Shown here: piece by piece, positions 44,709-56,901 of the stretch
Position numbering within the stretch: the stretch's first letter is position 1
Layout of the letters: each line of letters begins with the position of its first letter
Assembly: GCF_000149955.1 (NCBI RefSeq)
Contig: NC_030990.1
Coordinates: forward strand, 930,001-994,000
Origin: Fusarium oxysporum f. sp. lycopersici 4287
Taxonomy: Eukaryota; Ascomycota; Sordariomycetes; Hypocreales; Nectriaceae
DNA: 64,000 bases
Direction of reading: 5' to 3'
Made by a program: the position numbers and the translations under genes
The notes under the pieces: model-generated
Seen by the model: the letters and a program-made list of their open reading frames with translations, nothing else
Told to the model about the DNA's origin: nothing
Databases searched by the model: none

Positions 44709-47700
44709 ATGATTTGGTACTTCCTGTACCCACTCCGAGGGTCAGTCTTATTTGCCCCGATCCCTACCGTGCTTCCGTTCCGCTCTCCGTCTCCGTTCTC
44801 CGCTTCGTTCTCCGTCTTCAGCTCACATCCTGTTGCAGAACAACGGAAGCTCCGGTTCTCGCGCCTACTCATCCTATACGCCGCGCCCTTCATCGATATG
44901 GATCATACGCCGCTAGCCATGTTGTCGCAACTCTCCTCGTTTCGGTCGTCGTGGCCACCATGCTAACTTATCCCATCCCTTACCTCTTCACAAGTGACTA
45001 CGTCAACGGCGCTTCTAATCTCCCTCATCATGCTTGGACTGTCGCTCAGCCACTACACTATGGTACCAGCATTCGTCCCGATGTCATGATGCGCTCAATC
45101 TGGGTCCATGGCAGTTATATGCAGGCATTGGAACAAGACCTCCTCGTTTCTGCCTTGGAACTGCAAAATGAGTTGCTTGGAAGCACTGAGAACTTTCGCC
45201 CAATCCGCGCTCGACATGTTGCCCGTTCTTTACCAGAACCCGGAGCCGATCTCTCGACAACTCAACGGGATGCCTTTCATGCTATCAATGGCTTGAATAA
45301 CCAGTCTTGGTTCTTTCACTCACCACTTCAGTACTGGGATTGTATTCAAGAGAACATATTGGTCGACCCTGATATCCTGGCAACCGTCAACGACAAAAAG
45401 ACCCAGTCTACGTCAGTCAATGTCACGCTCAGACACTCCATCGTTTTTAGTGGAAAACGATTCGAGGAACGTCGTCTCGTTGCTGCAGATGCTCTCGTCA
45501 TCACCCTGATCTATCTACGAGACTCCCCCGTCGGCCAGCAGTGGGAAAGGAAGGCCGCCTTGTTACCAGACAAGGTTTCGAATAAATGGGACATCTACCC
45601 ATCTGACGGCCGGTCAACCTCGAGCCAGCTCTATGAGTTCCAGTTTCGTCCTATATCTCGCCAAGATACAGCCATCCTCGCAGTCGCGTATGCCTTGACG
45701 TCGATCTACTTCCTCATGAGCTTATCAAAGCTCAGGGCTTTCAAGTCCAAATTTGGCCTCATTGTTACGGTCGTGTCCCAGATCGCTTTCTCTGTCATGT
45801 CAAGCTTCACCGTGTGCGCCATTTTCAGACTTGACCTATCACGCATCCCAAGAGCAGCTTACCCGCTTGTTGTCCTCTCCATGAGTCTCGAGAATATTTT
45901 CAGGCTTATCAATGCCGTAATTCTTACCCCTGCTGAAGACTCAACAAGCAGCCGTATCGGCAATGCATTTGGAGAAACTGCCCATACAGCTATTACCAGT
46001 TCACTGCAGAACGTGTTTCTTCTGTTGATGCTTTCACGTTGGGTGTCTCCTGGTGTTTCGGCTTTCTGCTTATTTGCCGCTGTCGCGATTGTGTTCGACC
46101 TTTTTTACCTTTCAACCTTCTTCTTGTCTGTTCTCAGCGTTGATGTCCGGCGTACCGAGCTTAGTGACGCGCTTGCCAAAGCTTCGATGCGTCATAATCG
46201 TAGAGGCTCTGATTTCAAGCCTCGTGGAACGTGGGAACTTGTACTTCAAGGCAAAGCGACTTTGTCGACACGCATAGCAGGCACTATCATCATGCTTGGT
46301 TTCGTACTCATCGCCCAATGGCACTTTTTTGGGGAAGGCACTGTCTTGAACTTCTTTTCACGCCTGTATCGAGGATATGGCGTCCTGGAAAACAGTGGCT
46401 CGTCACAGAATCCTCTGGACTCCATACACCAGGCACGCAGTCCCAAGTCCTGGCTTCGTTTGCAGGATCACGAAACGGCTCAAGAAATCATCAGCATCAT
46501 CAAGCCCACAGCACATAGCTACATTGCGAGAGTATTTGAGCCGGTTGTCTTCGTCATGAAAGATTCGGATCGTATGCCTCACCTTAAGGAACCGACTCTA
46601 CTACCGGCACTTTATGACTTCATCAACCATCAACTCACTCGATTTGTTGTGATACTTCTGGTCGTTATTGCGAGTGTCCGGCTGCTTACAACGTTCCTCC
46701 TGTGGGAAGACGAAAGTGACGATGATGATCGCCACGCGGATACGGATCCCACACTAGACGTCAAGTCTTTTACCGGAGGACACAGACTTGATGTTGTAAT
46801 GCTTGCTGCAGCGGCTGATGGCCATGTTGTATCGGTCGGATTGGATCGCACAATACAAGTTTGGGACGCCCGGCACGACATATTCCCATATACCATCGTT
46901 GATGGCTGCCGCTCAGACGATGCCCCTTTTCCTGTGCTTGCCATGACTATCGATGACAACTCCAAGTGGTTGGCCATATTATCACCCTCCAAGATAGTTT
47001 TATGGAACATAAAGGACAAAGTCTGGGGGCCGCCGCTCTCCGTCAATCTTCAAGGCCAGAAATCCGAGGCCTTCTTTTTCGGCTCGTCCGACACAAACAG
47101 CGATATTCCTCGACTGGTTCTCGTACGCAGAAACGGGACACTTACCGAATTCATGCCGGACGCAGGTGAAGGGGCAGACTACGGCATCTGTCGAAGTCCA
47201 CTTACATGCGTTAGACCTCTGATCGGGAAGCGTAAGTACTATTCTTCGTAGAGAGTTTGTTAATGTACTAATCCGATGGTTGAACAGGGAGCAAGCAGGC
47301 AGCGCCATTAATTGCCATTATCACCGCATCTAGAAGAGGCTGTGTTCACGCAGCGACAAGAGAGACGCTTTCATGGAATTCCCGAAGTGTTCATCTCGAG
47401 GGCATTGAACAAGATGGAGTTCACCAAGTGGTGCCTCTTTCATCATTGGGCCTCTTCTTGATTGCAGGAGCCAGCCGCGTTCATCTCGTGGATATGGAAG
47501 ACTACAATCTTGTCCATACGTTTTCAACGGAACCCATGGCCCAGCGCTCCCTTCAAAACGCTTTCTTCAGCCGGCCTTCCTCTCAATCAGGGTTCAATGG
47601 CCTTGCATGGTTTACCTTATGCTATACTGGAGCTGAGTCAGGGGATTGTATTGTACAAACCTTCGTCCCTCCTGGAGAGCATGACATGATTTCTTACCAA

Positions 47701-48222
47701 AGCTCTGTGGTCCCCGAAACTCGAGGCTGGTGTACGTGGGAATCGGTCAAGGAAACAAAAAGACATATAGAGAACCCTGGCTCATGGAGTGTTCTATCTG
47801 ACGGTTGTGTTGTGGGCATTCGGCAAAAGTCGAATCGAGTTCTAGATGTCGAAACCAACGGACGGCGCAAAACAGATGGGCTTCGACATCGATCTCCGCG
47901 CAAAGAACCAGGACGGGATTTGTTTGGTCGTTGGGAGATTTGGACCGCGCCACAGAGTGGCCAGTTAAGAACTGACGAGACACGACCGCTATTTCAAGAT
48001 AACGAAAGAGCTGGACACTTGATCGTGACAGACATCGGCCCTATGGTTCGAGTCGGCCAGCGATCAGTTGCATTTAGCTTCGGCAATGTGGTGAAACTAG
48101 TCACAGTTGGAGGGCACGAGCGGTTTGAGAACAGTATGACAAATAAGAGCTTGGAACATCTGAACATCGGAAGCAGGCGTCGAAAGCCAGGCGCACTGGT
48201 ACGACCTAGAGCTTGGACTTAG
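44709..48222 (+). CDS. scp1: SREBP cleavage-activating protein (SCAP), sterol-sensing domain plus WD repeats
   Basis: ER membrane sterol sensor that escorts SREBP-type transcription factors. Exons 44709-44740, 44839-47231, 47288-48222 give 1119 residues. The first exon encodes only MIWYFLYPLRG; splicing (donor GTCAGT, 98-nt intron) joins it to GTTEAP and then HPIRRALHRYG before the first helix, so the unspliced frame gives a false N-terminus. A lumenal loop (NLPHHAWTVAQPL onward) precedes the sterol-sensing domain (TAILAVAYALTSIYFLMSL to VLSVDVRRTEL, roughly residues 325-485) with its five-helix pattern. A second lumenal loop and a helix (FVVILLVVIASVRLLTTFLLW) follow. The C-terminal WD40-like part starts at DGHVVSVGLDRTIQVWD. 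Visible WD repeats are few and degenerate. The neighbours are not sterol genes. Confidence 0.88.
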
Positions 48223-51200
48223 GCTTATCAGCGAGGATTGTAGTGTTTTGTCTCGAAATATTGGGGCGTTTGGCAGGCAAGGACTGCTATAGGTTTTAGG
48301 TGCACACGTCTGGATTGGAGTAGAAAGGCGCAAACGGAGTCGTTTTCCATAGCTGGGAATATTCGATTGGAGTCAGGAGAAGGCACACGAACAGACTGGC
48401 GCAGATACCATAGATGATTGGAAACGGTTTCAATGTCTAGGGGGAATAGAGACTGTGGCAACATGTGTTCATATTTTTCAGTATTCAATTACTGTCTATG
48501 CCTGTTTGTATTCTTTCTAAGGTGAACGAGGTCAAATGGTATATTGGTAACAAACACCTCGAACCTATGGGACATGGCGCCCCAGCAGCCCGACTAGAAA
48601 ACTCACCGCTGCAGTCATATGTCTGCCTTGGTAAAATTTCGGAGCTGAGCGAGGAGCAAAGGCAAAAACATGACGTGAAGTGGGATGCCGTCAAAAACCG
48701 AGAGGTTGGGATCCAATGCTTGCTCGCAGCTGAATATGGGGCTCATAACGTGTAAGTCAATCGTCAGGGCAAGGTCCGTGAGTGAACAGAATTAGCCTGA
48801 TCGAGGCGACGAGTAATTGGATTCTGCATGAGCTACGTGTTCGAGAGGGCGGTCGCATAAAGAGAGGCCACCCGTGATATCGGACGGATCATGATTGAGT
48901 GGAAGGGAAGATACGAGATGGTGGGAGTTATAATTCAGGTGGCTGGGAAGTGCAGGGTAGATGATGATTGGTTGAGGAGACGTGGATCACATTTAAAGGT
49001 CAAGTCAGCGTATATCCTGAAATGGGAACAATTGGATGAGTATGATTAAATACAAGCGTCAAACTTGACGCCCATAAGAGGAGAAAGAGGGTAGAAGCAG
49101 TTGTGGTTAGGCATAGATTATGGTTGTGAGCTGTGTTGTGACTTGGGCGGTATCTACTACACTTGTGCTGCATTGAAGCCTGACAGAGAATTGACAGAGA
49201 TAATATCAAGGTCAAGCAGCAAGTCTTACAGATATGGGTCATATTACCTCATACTGCGTAAAGTCAACGGCCAGCGGCTCTCCATCGTCATGCATGAATT
49301 TACTGGTCACCAGGCTTGAGCCACATACAGACTCTGATGTTGGAGTATCGCATTGCATTCTAGTCTGGGACGGTGGTTGTTAGTCGGCGGGTCAGGTCTC
49401 GGGATAATCCCCGTCAGTGTGTCAGTGTCTTTTTTAGGTATTAATCAACACTTTCTGTTTTTCTTGTACTTGTGCATTTCAATAGATTTCAACTGAACGA
49501 TCAAGCATGTTCCCAGCTCGGGCAGACCGTTGAGATCTGACTGTAACTGCACAGTCCAACGGGGAGCAGAGTAACATTTGCGCAGGTGGAGGTGCTCAAA
49601 AAGTTAAGATTGACTTTGAAAGCTTCTCATGTGAAAGTAACCCACCCTTATTGCCTTAGGAGCTACCTTACCTATGGCTGTAACTTTTGCAAAGAGACAG
49701 AGATGAGAGATAGACTTGCAATGGAAACGCCCCAGTCAGTGAATAAAACTCAAAATCGAGACCAATGTCGAGATCAAGCCACGAGAAAGGAAGGGAGAAC
49801 ATCTACCCAAGACTCTTTCCTTTTTGTGCCCAAAATTGTCTGTTCATGCCGTGTTCAGGTAGGAAAGAGCATGCGTGCGTCGGACATGAACCTCATTTCC
49901 ACCTGACGCTGTTGTTTCTGTATTTACTTTTTCCTCTCAATCTTTTCTTCTTCCTTACATTACATTACATTACATTGCTTGACTTGACTTGACATTGCCG
50001 ATATCCCCAGCCTCCTTATACATCGGTCCCGCTCTTCGCACTTTTACCTATTTTGAATATTCTTCACGTTACCTAACTCACCTGCCCGTTGGGTCCGTGT
50101 TTGTTTTTTCACTTTTACCAAGACTAAGGTTCACTCGGTCTTTGCGAAACGTACCGCGTCGTGCCGCGTCCATTTTTACCTAACCCCCGTGTGCTGTGCT
50201 GTCTTGTGCTGTGTTGTGTGTGGCGCGCGTGCCACTTCTGAACTCTTCTCTCTAGTCTCATCTTACAATTCGAATCTTCAGTTCCTCAAATTGTGTCACA
50301 TCAAAGTCGATCGAGGTGCATCTGGCAGCTTTGTACAGAAGGCACAGATCCATTTAAACGACGTCAATCTGGAACGACAAAAATAGCACCCATTATATCA
50401 TTTGTTTGATCAACTTGGCGAGAGCAAGTTTTGTTTACCCTGTCAACAGACTCGACCACCTATCGAATTCGAGACAATTGCATTTATATCACTACTAAAC
50501 AATATAACTTAACGGGACTCGAAATCAGACTCGGCCGGAACCTCGAGACTATCAAAAATCGTCCTTAAACCTGTCAGTCATCTCTCATCATTATCTTCAA
50601 ACAAGCGTCCGATCAGATTAGACAGGCTCTGGAGCCCTTCCACCCTTGTCGACACTCTCCACGCTCAGTGGTGCACTGTTGATAGCGGTGCCTTTTGGGG
50701 TTCAGGGTCCCCTGGTCTAGTCTGTCCGTCCATCTCACAGACCAGGCTTTGAACAGAGACCCCCGTCAGCAACCCACTGACCGTCTTGTTAGGACTAGGA
50801 CTGCCTGCTACCCGCTCTGCTCACCGCCTGCCCTGGTCATTCGCTGAACCTGGAGGCGCCTCGGCTTGTCCTTGCTGGTCACTCTCACTCCCGTCCGTCT
50901 TCACACCGCGCGCGAGTGGTTGGCCGTATAACTTCCTTCAAACGAGCCTGCCATCCTGTCGTTCGTTCTTCCACCATGCTAATCGGTGCCGCTAATTCTG
51001 CGTTTGTTTCCTGCTGCTAGTCTCTCGTTCGTTTGTTATCGAGCTTTTCATTGTAGTCCCCGTGGCCTTGGTCCTCAATCGCAACCTCGCGTTTTGCTCG
51101 CCTGCTTCTTATTCGTCGTCATTGCACGTTGAAGCATCCGCAGTTGATCACCACCGGGGTTCTTGAGAGTTCATGCGTATGCGCCGTCGTGTACAGTTCG

Positions 51201-51853
51201 ACTCTCAACTCGGATTAGGCCAATTGGTTTTAGGAAGCTTCCTTGGTCGATACTGCGCCTTTTAAGCGTCATCTGTCACTCGTTCTTCTCCTGACGCTGT
51301 CGTTCTGCATCTTCAAATCTCATCTAATCACTGCAATCCGAGTCAAATCACCAATACGCATCGGACCCAATCACAGCTTGCCAGCTGTCTTGCGCGCCTT
51401 CAACTTGGCTCGCCGTCCCCGTAGAGTCGCCCGTCTACAGACCAAGTAATAGGCTCTGCCTTGCGAGTCCCAGTTTGCTCTGGCTGCCTCGCATCCGGGC
51501 TGCATCGTGCGAGCTGCTGCAACGACCTGCGCGCACTTCGCGTCGTTCCTGCTGTGCGTTTTGCTGCAGTTGTGGAGCTCGTTAACGGTTAGTTCAGCCA
51601 ACCTCCTTCTCCTACCTCCATATTCTTATATTTCCCTGGTCTCTTTCGTCGCATGTCCTGTTCTCGTCTATGACGCGACACCCGTGCTTTGATTCATATG
51701 CGAGGCTATTCCCTCCACCCTCGTCGCCCCTCCCCTCTGTCGCCCTAGTCGATATATCTAAACTAAAGCAAAGTCCCTAGTCTCAGTCGTGGACCCTTCT
51801 ACGCCTAGCCCACCTACACCCAAGTTTCACCTTGAACGTACCGGCTGAGCTGC
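48223..51853. other. long intergenic region and leader
   Basis: 3.6 kb without a gene I can support. 49900-51850 is CT-rich with short stop-broken frames and is probably promoter and leader of the 14-3-3-like gene. Pentanucleotide repeats sit at 49955-49993. Confidence 0.45.
49955..49993. repeat. adjacent pentanucleotide repeats, (TTACA)4 then (CTTGA)3
   Basis: Four TTACA-type units run into three CTTGA units. Simple-sequence DNA in a leader/promoter region. Confidence 0.85.
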
Positions 51854-52774
51854 ATGGCGTCCTCTGAGGTCGACCAGAAGTTTCTCGGCAAGCTTGCCAA
51901 AGCTGTCGAGAATGACAATCCTCTCTTGGCCAGCATGCTCTTCAAGATTCTAGGCTTGTCGCTCAACCTTGCCGAACAGCTTGTTGCTGCAAAGAAGCAG
52001 CGCCGGCCTGACTATGAGCCATCACCTAACGCGATACGGCGCGTCTTGCGTATCATATGGCTCTCCCGAGAGGGCAAGGAAATGCTTGAACAGTATGTCA
52101 TACCAATGGTTGGCAACTATGTCGAACTCAAGGTCCTCGCCTACAAACTTCGTGCCTCCTTTTCACATATTTTTGCTCTCTTCGGCAACACACCCTCGGT
52201 CTCGAACCTGGGAAGACAAACGCCAGATGTCACTGCTGTACTGACGCCGCGCCTGGATAAGGGAAAGGGACGCGCTGCCGACATGGAAGTTGAATCCAGG
52301 CCCTCCTCTGTTCAACCAACTCACCCCCTCGAAGGAGGACCCGTGTTGCCTCCCCCAGGGTTTGAAGATCAAAACTTTACATTATCGCCCAACTTTCTCA
52401 TCCCGGCCAAAGACTACCTTCCTGAGGCGAAACAACATTTTCAAGAGGCTATCCAGCTTGCCGACTCGATGCTCTGGGGCTCTCACTCTCTTCGCCTCTC
52501 CGTCAAAACTGAATATGCTGCCTTCTTATACGAATGTGTTCACGATGCTGAAGGAAGCCGGAAAGTTGCCAAGGACACTATCGCGGAAGTATACGAGGCC
52601 ACGGAGGGAATGGACGACGACATGTTTGGCGATGCTTGCGAGCTGGTTACGGTCCTGGGCAAGATGATGAAACGTGGTCTCGGCACCAGTGGTACTCTAC
52701 GTAAAGCTCCAGCAGTGAACCAAAATCCCATACCAAAAGCCACCCCCCCTCCAGGAATGGAGAACCCCATTTGA
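51854..52774 (+). CDS. divergent 14-3-3-like domain protein
   Basis: Intronless 306-codon frame. The N-terminal half is helical (FLGKLAKAVENDNPLLASMLFKIL, YEPSPNAIRRVLRIIWLSREGKEMLEQYV, VELKVLAYKLRASFSHIFALFG). An insert of ~55 disordered residues (TPRLDKGKGRAADMEVESR...) follows. Then come helices resembling the C-terminal part of 14-3-3 proteins: a block around EAKQHFQEAIQLADSMLWGSHSLRLSVKTEYAAFLYECVHDAEGSRKVAKDTIAE, which parallels HPIRLGLALNFSVFYYE and the following helix. It ends in a proline-rich tail. Canonical 14-3-3s are shorter, lack the insert and conserve Lys/Arg phosphate-binding residues that I cannot match here, so it is probably a non-canonical member. Family assignment is moderate. 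Confidence 0.75.
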   Translation: MASSEVDQKFLGKLAKAVENDNPLLASMLFKILGLSLNLAEQLVAAKKQRRPDYEPSPNAIRRVLRIIWLSREGKEMLEQYVIPMVGNYVELKVLAYKLRASFSHIFALFGNTPSVSNLGRQTPDVTAVLTPRLDKGKGRAADMEVESRPSSVQPTHPLEGGPVLPPPGFEDQNFTLSPNFLIPAKDYLPEAKQHFQEAIQLADSMLWGSHSLRLSVKTEYAAFLYECVHDAEGSRKVAKDTIAEVYEATEGMDDDMFGDACELVTVLGKMMKRGLGTSGTLRKAPAVNQNPIPKATPPPGMENPI

Positions 52775-53845
52775 AGAGGGCACGACCAGCTTCTCACAGT
52801 ACCCAACACAGACCACAACACTCGTAACGACTCGAGAAAGTTGTGGTAGCTTGACGAGCAGCTCCGAAGCAACTTGGGCGACACCAACTGGGATGAGCAG
52901 AAGTACGGCTTGGGTCTAAGTCGCCTCACGCTAAGGGGGGCCAAATTTGATTCACTCTGAACGGCCCGTTCCGCAACACCACATCAAATCACATTCCTGT
53001 GGGCATCTCAGACATCGACACGAACAGCGCATTTTTGCATTAGGCCATGGCAGCACTAGCTTGCTGATGAAACAGCAAAACCCTCTCATCGTGACTCTGG
53101 CACGAGGATCGGAACGCACATCACCTGGAGACAGGTACTGTTGGGTTCTTCTGGTATTATACCTACCAATCGACTGGTTTACAATTGACTTTCACCCGTC
53201 AGAGTCCAGCCTGCACTATCCTCAGCGCGCATTTGGTCTTATTTCACTTCTGACCTGTTATTTGATACCCACAACTATTTGTATCTTTGTGTGCATTTGC
53301 ATTGGGTTATTGCCCTATCTATTTATCATCAGATATTGTACAGAAATTTTGGCTTTTACGGTTATGCTTTAGTTCTGCATTGAACCGAGGTTAGGAAAAT
53401 AGAGAAAGGAGTTTGATGTTAAGCCAAGGTGTCGGTTGCATTTCTGGGCGCAGTTAATAGATGATTTATCACCAAGGTAGCAAGCATGTTACTTTTTTTA
53501 AAAACAAATACCTAGGACATTTGCCCCCAGCTTGTTTATTTTCCTGTTCTTCTCTAATTCGCAGCTTTTCTATGATTGACCGAGTCTCAGATCTGTCCCC
53601 GTCTAAGTTACCAAAACGTAACTTGAGCCATCATGATGGTATCTATCGAATTGTTCGTTTTACTCCCCGAACGCCAAGAAAAACACAACAATAACGAAAC
53701 AAGACCTCGATCGTCTTGGCCGGGCATGTTCGTCTCTATTTGTAGAGACTCACAACAGTCGAGAGTCACTGTGATGAATTCCGTCAGAAAGACTCACGCA
53801 ACGCACCTATCGTGACATGATGTTGACTGATTTGAGTGAAGCGAA
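52775..53845. other. intergenic between convergent genes
   Basis: 3' flanks of the 14-3-3-like gene and the Myb-like gene. Nothing recognised. Confidence 0.45.
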
Positions 53846-55306
53846 TCACTCATCCGAGTCGCCCGAATCTTCAGGGTCATCGGAATCGTCTGAGTTGTCT
53901 GACTCATCAGTGTCATCGGAGTCCTCAGAGTCCTCAGAGTCGGCCGACTTCTCACGTTCCTGCTTCGCAATCCAGTCCTCGACCTTGTTCATGCGTCTCT
54001 CAAGTTCGCGAGTCTTTGAGCGCTCCGTCTTCTCGGCCTCAGCGCGCTCGCATCTGGCCTTGAGGGATTCGAGAGGAACCATTCGCCCGGTGACATTGTA
54101 GAAATTGGCCTGCATTTCGAGCCAGCGAGATCGCTTATACTTGCTGTCAATGGTAGCAAGGAGGGCGCAGTCTCGTTTGCCCAAGTAGGCATCGGGCTGC
54201 GGGTGGATGTAAGGAGGGTACATGGCCCCGTAGACGTGTTCCTGGAGATACTTCATTTGCTCGCGCTTCTCGCGGTCGCCATATCGGAAGAGCGACGAAT
54301 CGTCATCGCTCTCGTCCTTCGCTTCATCGGCGGAGGAGACATCTGGTAAGGATGTCTTGGCCTTGGCGCGAGCCTTTGCCTCCTGATTTTCTTTCGCAAC
54401 CTTGAGGTTGCGAGCACCCTTGTGCCATTTGTTGGCCACAGTCGACTTGCGAGTCTTCGTCTCCGACATATCTTCCGAGCTGGTATCAGCATCGGAGTCC
54501 TCGTTGTCCTCGTCAGAGTCTTCGTCGGACTCTTGGTCACTGGCCTCTTCATCGTCTCCTTCCTCGTCTTCGTCAGTGGTGTCGTCGACAGACCCCTCCT
54601 CAGCGGTAGTGTCGGTGTCAGTGTCAGTGTCTGTGGCACGTAACTGACTCTGGAGTATCTTCCAGCGAGCTCGGACATCGTCCTTGGTCTTGCAGAGAGA
54701 GTCGGAGATGAAAGTCCAGGTCTCGCCAGCCTCCTTCATGCTGCGAAGGCGGCAGTCCTCAGAAAGGGACCAGTTGGGGTCCTTTAGACAGGCGACGAAT
54801 GGAAGGACGGACGTCTCAGCGTCAGTCGAGGCATCATCATCAGTCTGAGCAGCAGACGGTTCGTTCTCTGACTCGGTCTGGACCGCCTTGTCCTTTCCCT
54901 TTCCCTTGGCAGTCATCTTACCCTTGACGACACGGTTGGAGCTGTCCGTGATGTTGCCTTCCGTGTCTGTGACCACGCCATTCTCTTCATCACTGGCTGT
55001 GGCAATTGTTACACGGCGGCCTTGAGCCTTGGGCGTGGGCTTACAACAGGCCTTGTTGCAGTCCTTGCCGAGCTGCTTGTCGCAGTGCATAGTAGGGCTG
55101 TTGGGGTTCGGGCCCGCCCGAGAGGACGATGCTTGATTGACAGTTGGGGGTCGGGGCACGCAATCTTCTGGCAACTCAACGAAGCCAGGGACAGCAGAGT
55201 TGTGGTTATACCAGATCTCCCTGAGCCCTTCGTATAAACGATCATAGTATTCTTGATTCTGTTTGTATTCGGCCAAAGTGGGCGTCTTGAAAGGAAACTG
55301 CGGCAT
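53846..55306 (-). CDS. acidic protein with a Myb/SANT-like segment, function unknown
   Basis: Single frame of 486 codons. A Myb-like stretch lies near residues 178-225 (DPNWSLSEDCRLRSMKEAG then TWTFISDSLCKTKDDVRARWKIL), with the spaced tryptophans expected of a SANT/Myb helix-turn-helix. Around it are low-complexity parts: a TDTDTDT run, long Asp/Glu/Ser tracts, a Lys/Ala-rich segment, a fairly ordered block (YLQEHVYGAMYPPYIHPQPDAYLGKRDC), a basic coiled region and a C-terminal SEDS-type acidic tail. The N-terminal part has a Cys-rich patch (MHCDKQLGKDCNKACC). It could be a chromatin or transcription factor; I do not recognise an ortholog. The acidic tracts are encoded by near-repetitive DNA prone to length change. 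Confidence 0.75.
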   Translation of the reverse strand: MPQFPFKTPTLAEYKQNQEYYDRLYEGLREIWYNHNSAVPGFVELPEDCVPRPPTVNQASSSRAGPNPNSPTMHCDKQLGKDCNKACCKPTPKAQGRRVTIATASDEENGVVTDTEGNITDSSNRVVKGKMTAKGKGKDKAVQTESENEPSAAQTDDDASTDAETSVLPFVACLKDPNWSLSEDCRLRSMKEAGETWTFISDSLCKTKDDVRARWKILQSQLRATDTDTDTDTTAEEGSVDDTTDEDEEGDDEEASDQESDEDSDEDNEDSDADTSSEDMSETKTRKSTVANKWHKGARNLKVAKENQEAKARAKAKTSLPDVSSADEAKDESDDDSSLFRYGDREKREQMKYLQEHVYGAMYPPYIHPQPDAYLGKRDCALLATIDSKYKRSRWLEMQANFYNVTGRMVPLESLKARCERAEAEKTERSKTRELERRMNKVEDWIAKQEREKSADSEDSEDSDDTDESDNSDDSDDPEDSGDSDE

Positions 55307-55408
55307 GATGTGCCGGATGCCCTGATATCAGGGGTAGGACTGATTATGCGTAAGAGTATGCCCGGATGGTGACGATGCTGAGACTCTACCACGAATTAGC
55401 ATTTGGTG

Positions 55409-56040
55409 CTCATCAGATCAGTCTTGTTAAGTCTGTACATACCTCAGGATGAGGAGCGATGGGTGTATAGTGTGGAAGCCGAATAAAGAGGTAGGGTTCA
55501 AGTGTGTTGAGCAAAGGACTAACCACGACTGCGCGTTAATGCTAGTACTATCACGACGAGTCAGTATCATGTGCTTATCAGTCTCGGTTGACCTTTAACA
55601 TACGTTGAGGCTAGAAGCGAAGTTAATACGTGCTGCAGAGCAGAATCAAGAAGTAGTGCTTGAGTGTTACGAAACAACGGATCTACTACGACGATGGCGT
55701 GTTGATGTCGATACTGTCACCACGAGTCAACATGCAATTTCCGCAAATCTTGAACAAGCCCCTGCATACCGTGAGTGAGTAGTGAGTGGTGTTTTCACTT
55801 AGGGAGAAGAGGCAGGAAGCGCGTGTTCAGCTGTTTTCGAGGGTGCAGAAGCAAAGGGCCTATCACAGCGCCCGTGTGATATCGATACTATTACGGTAAG
55901 TCAATACTGATGCTCAACAGTCTCTGGCAGGCCTGTACATGCCTCGATATGAGTAGCGAGCGAGGTGTTGCCTCGCGAGGAAGAATCAAGAAAGGAGCGT
56001 GATAGCAAAGGGTCCAGCACCGGGCTGGGTGATGATAGCA
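55409..56040. repeat. degenerate tandem repeat, period about 165-172 bp, ~3.5 copies
   Basis: Upstream of the Myb-like gene. Landmark 1 (gtacatacctc / acatacgttg / cataccgtgag / gtacatgcctc) recurs near 55434, 55599, 55764 and 55935. Landmark 2 (gtactatcacgacgagtca / gatactgtcaccacgagtca / gatactattacggtaagtca) recurs near 55544, 55711 and 55882. Units are diverged, with small indels. Confidence 0.75.
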
Positions 56041-56901
56041 AGGAAAGGAAAAGCGACGGGAGGGAAGAAAGTTAAGATTCTATCTTCCCTTTGCAAGATA
56101 TGTTCTTTGTAGATGCAATATTGCTTCGAAGGGAATGTTGAGGAAGATAGAAACACTGAAGGTCTATGATGAGGAGTAAACGTAGAAGGGAAAAACAAGC
56201 ACAACCGCTTTCGAAATGGAAGATGAAATACTTTCTAGGCGGTGCTCGAGGTGCAGAAACAATGTACGGTTGGCTTGCCACTGTCAGTGCTGCACTGCTC
56301 GATCAGTTTATTGCCCGTCTGGGGGCTTCCTTCACTAGGCACGGGGCCATAGGGCGATATTAGAACGAGCAATGGCCTATATCCTCTATGCACTTGTTTC
56401 TATGGGACAGTGTCAATGCAGAGTGTACAATGGATGGCCAGAATCTCCTTGGCTGTGCTGCCTTTTGCATCCGGGGACGAACATTGTCACTGGCGCATAG
56501 AACAATAACCTACAGCAGTTGTACCACTGAACAACTAGAACTAACGAAGGTACCTACACACGTTGCAGTGCCCTAGAACAACGGCCCAAATCCGAATGGA
56601 AAGCAAAATCTTATTGTCAAATCGTCTATTATTGTTTCCATATCATGATTTGACCATGGCCCTCGGAGATAGTCCCACGGAGCACAGCACCCACGTACAC
56701 TAGATCCAATGGGACACCTGCCAATGCTGCTGACTCATCTCACAACACCATTCGAGGCTTATCATGTACATCACACACAGTTCAAAGATATCCAGACATT
56801 CTCAGCACTCATTCTTTTCTGCCCGCTAATAGCTCATAGTGGCCAGGATAGCATCCAAGTAGACAATTAGACAGTGTCAGACCATCAAAAACGACCTCAC
56901 A
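56041..56901. other. intergenic
   Basis: Between the repeat-rich promoter and the DUF4202 gene. No gene recognised. Confidence 0.4.
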
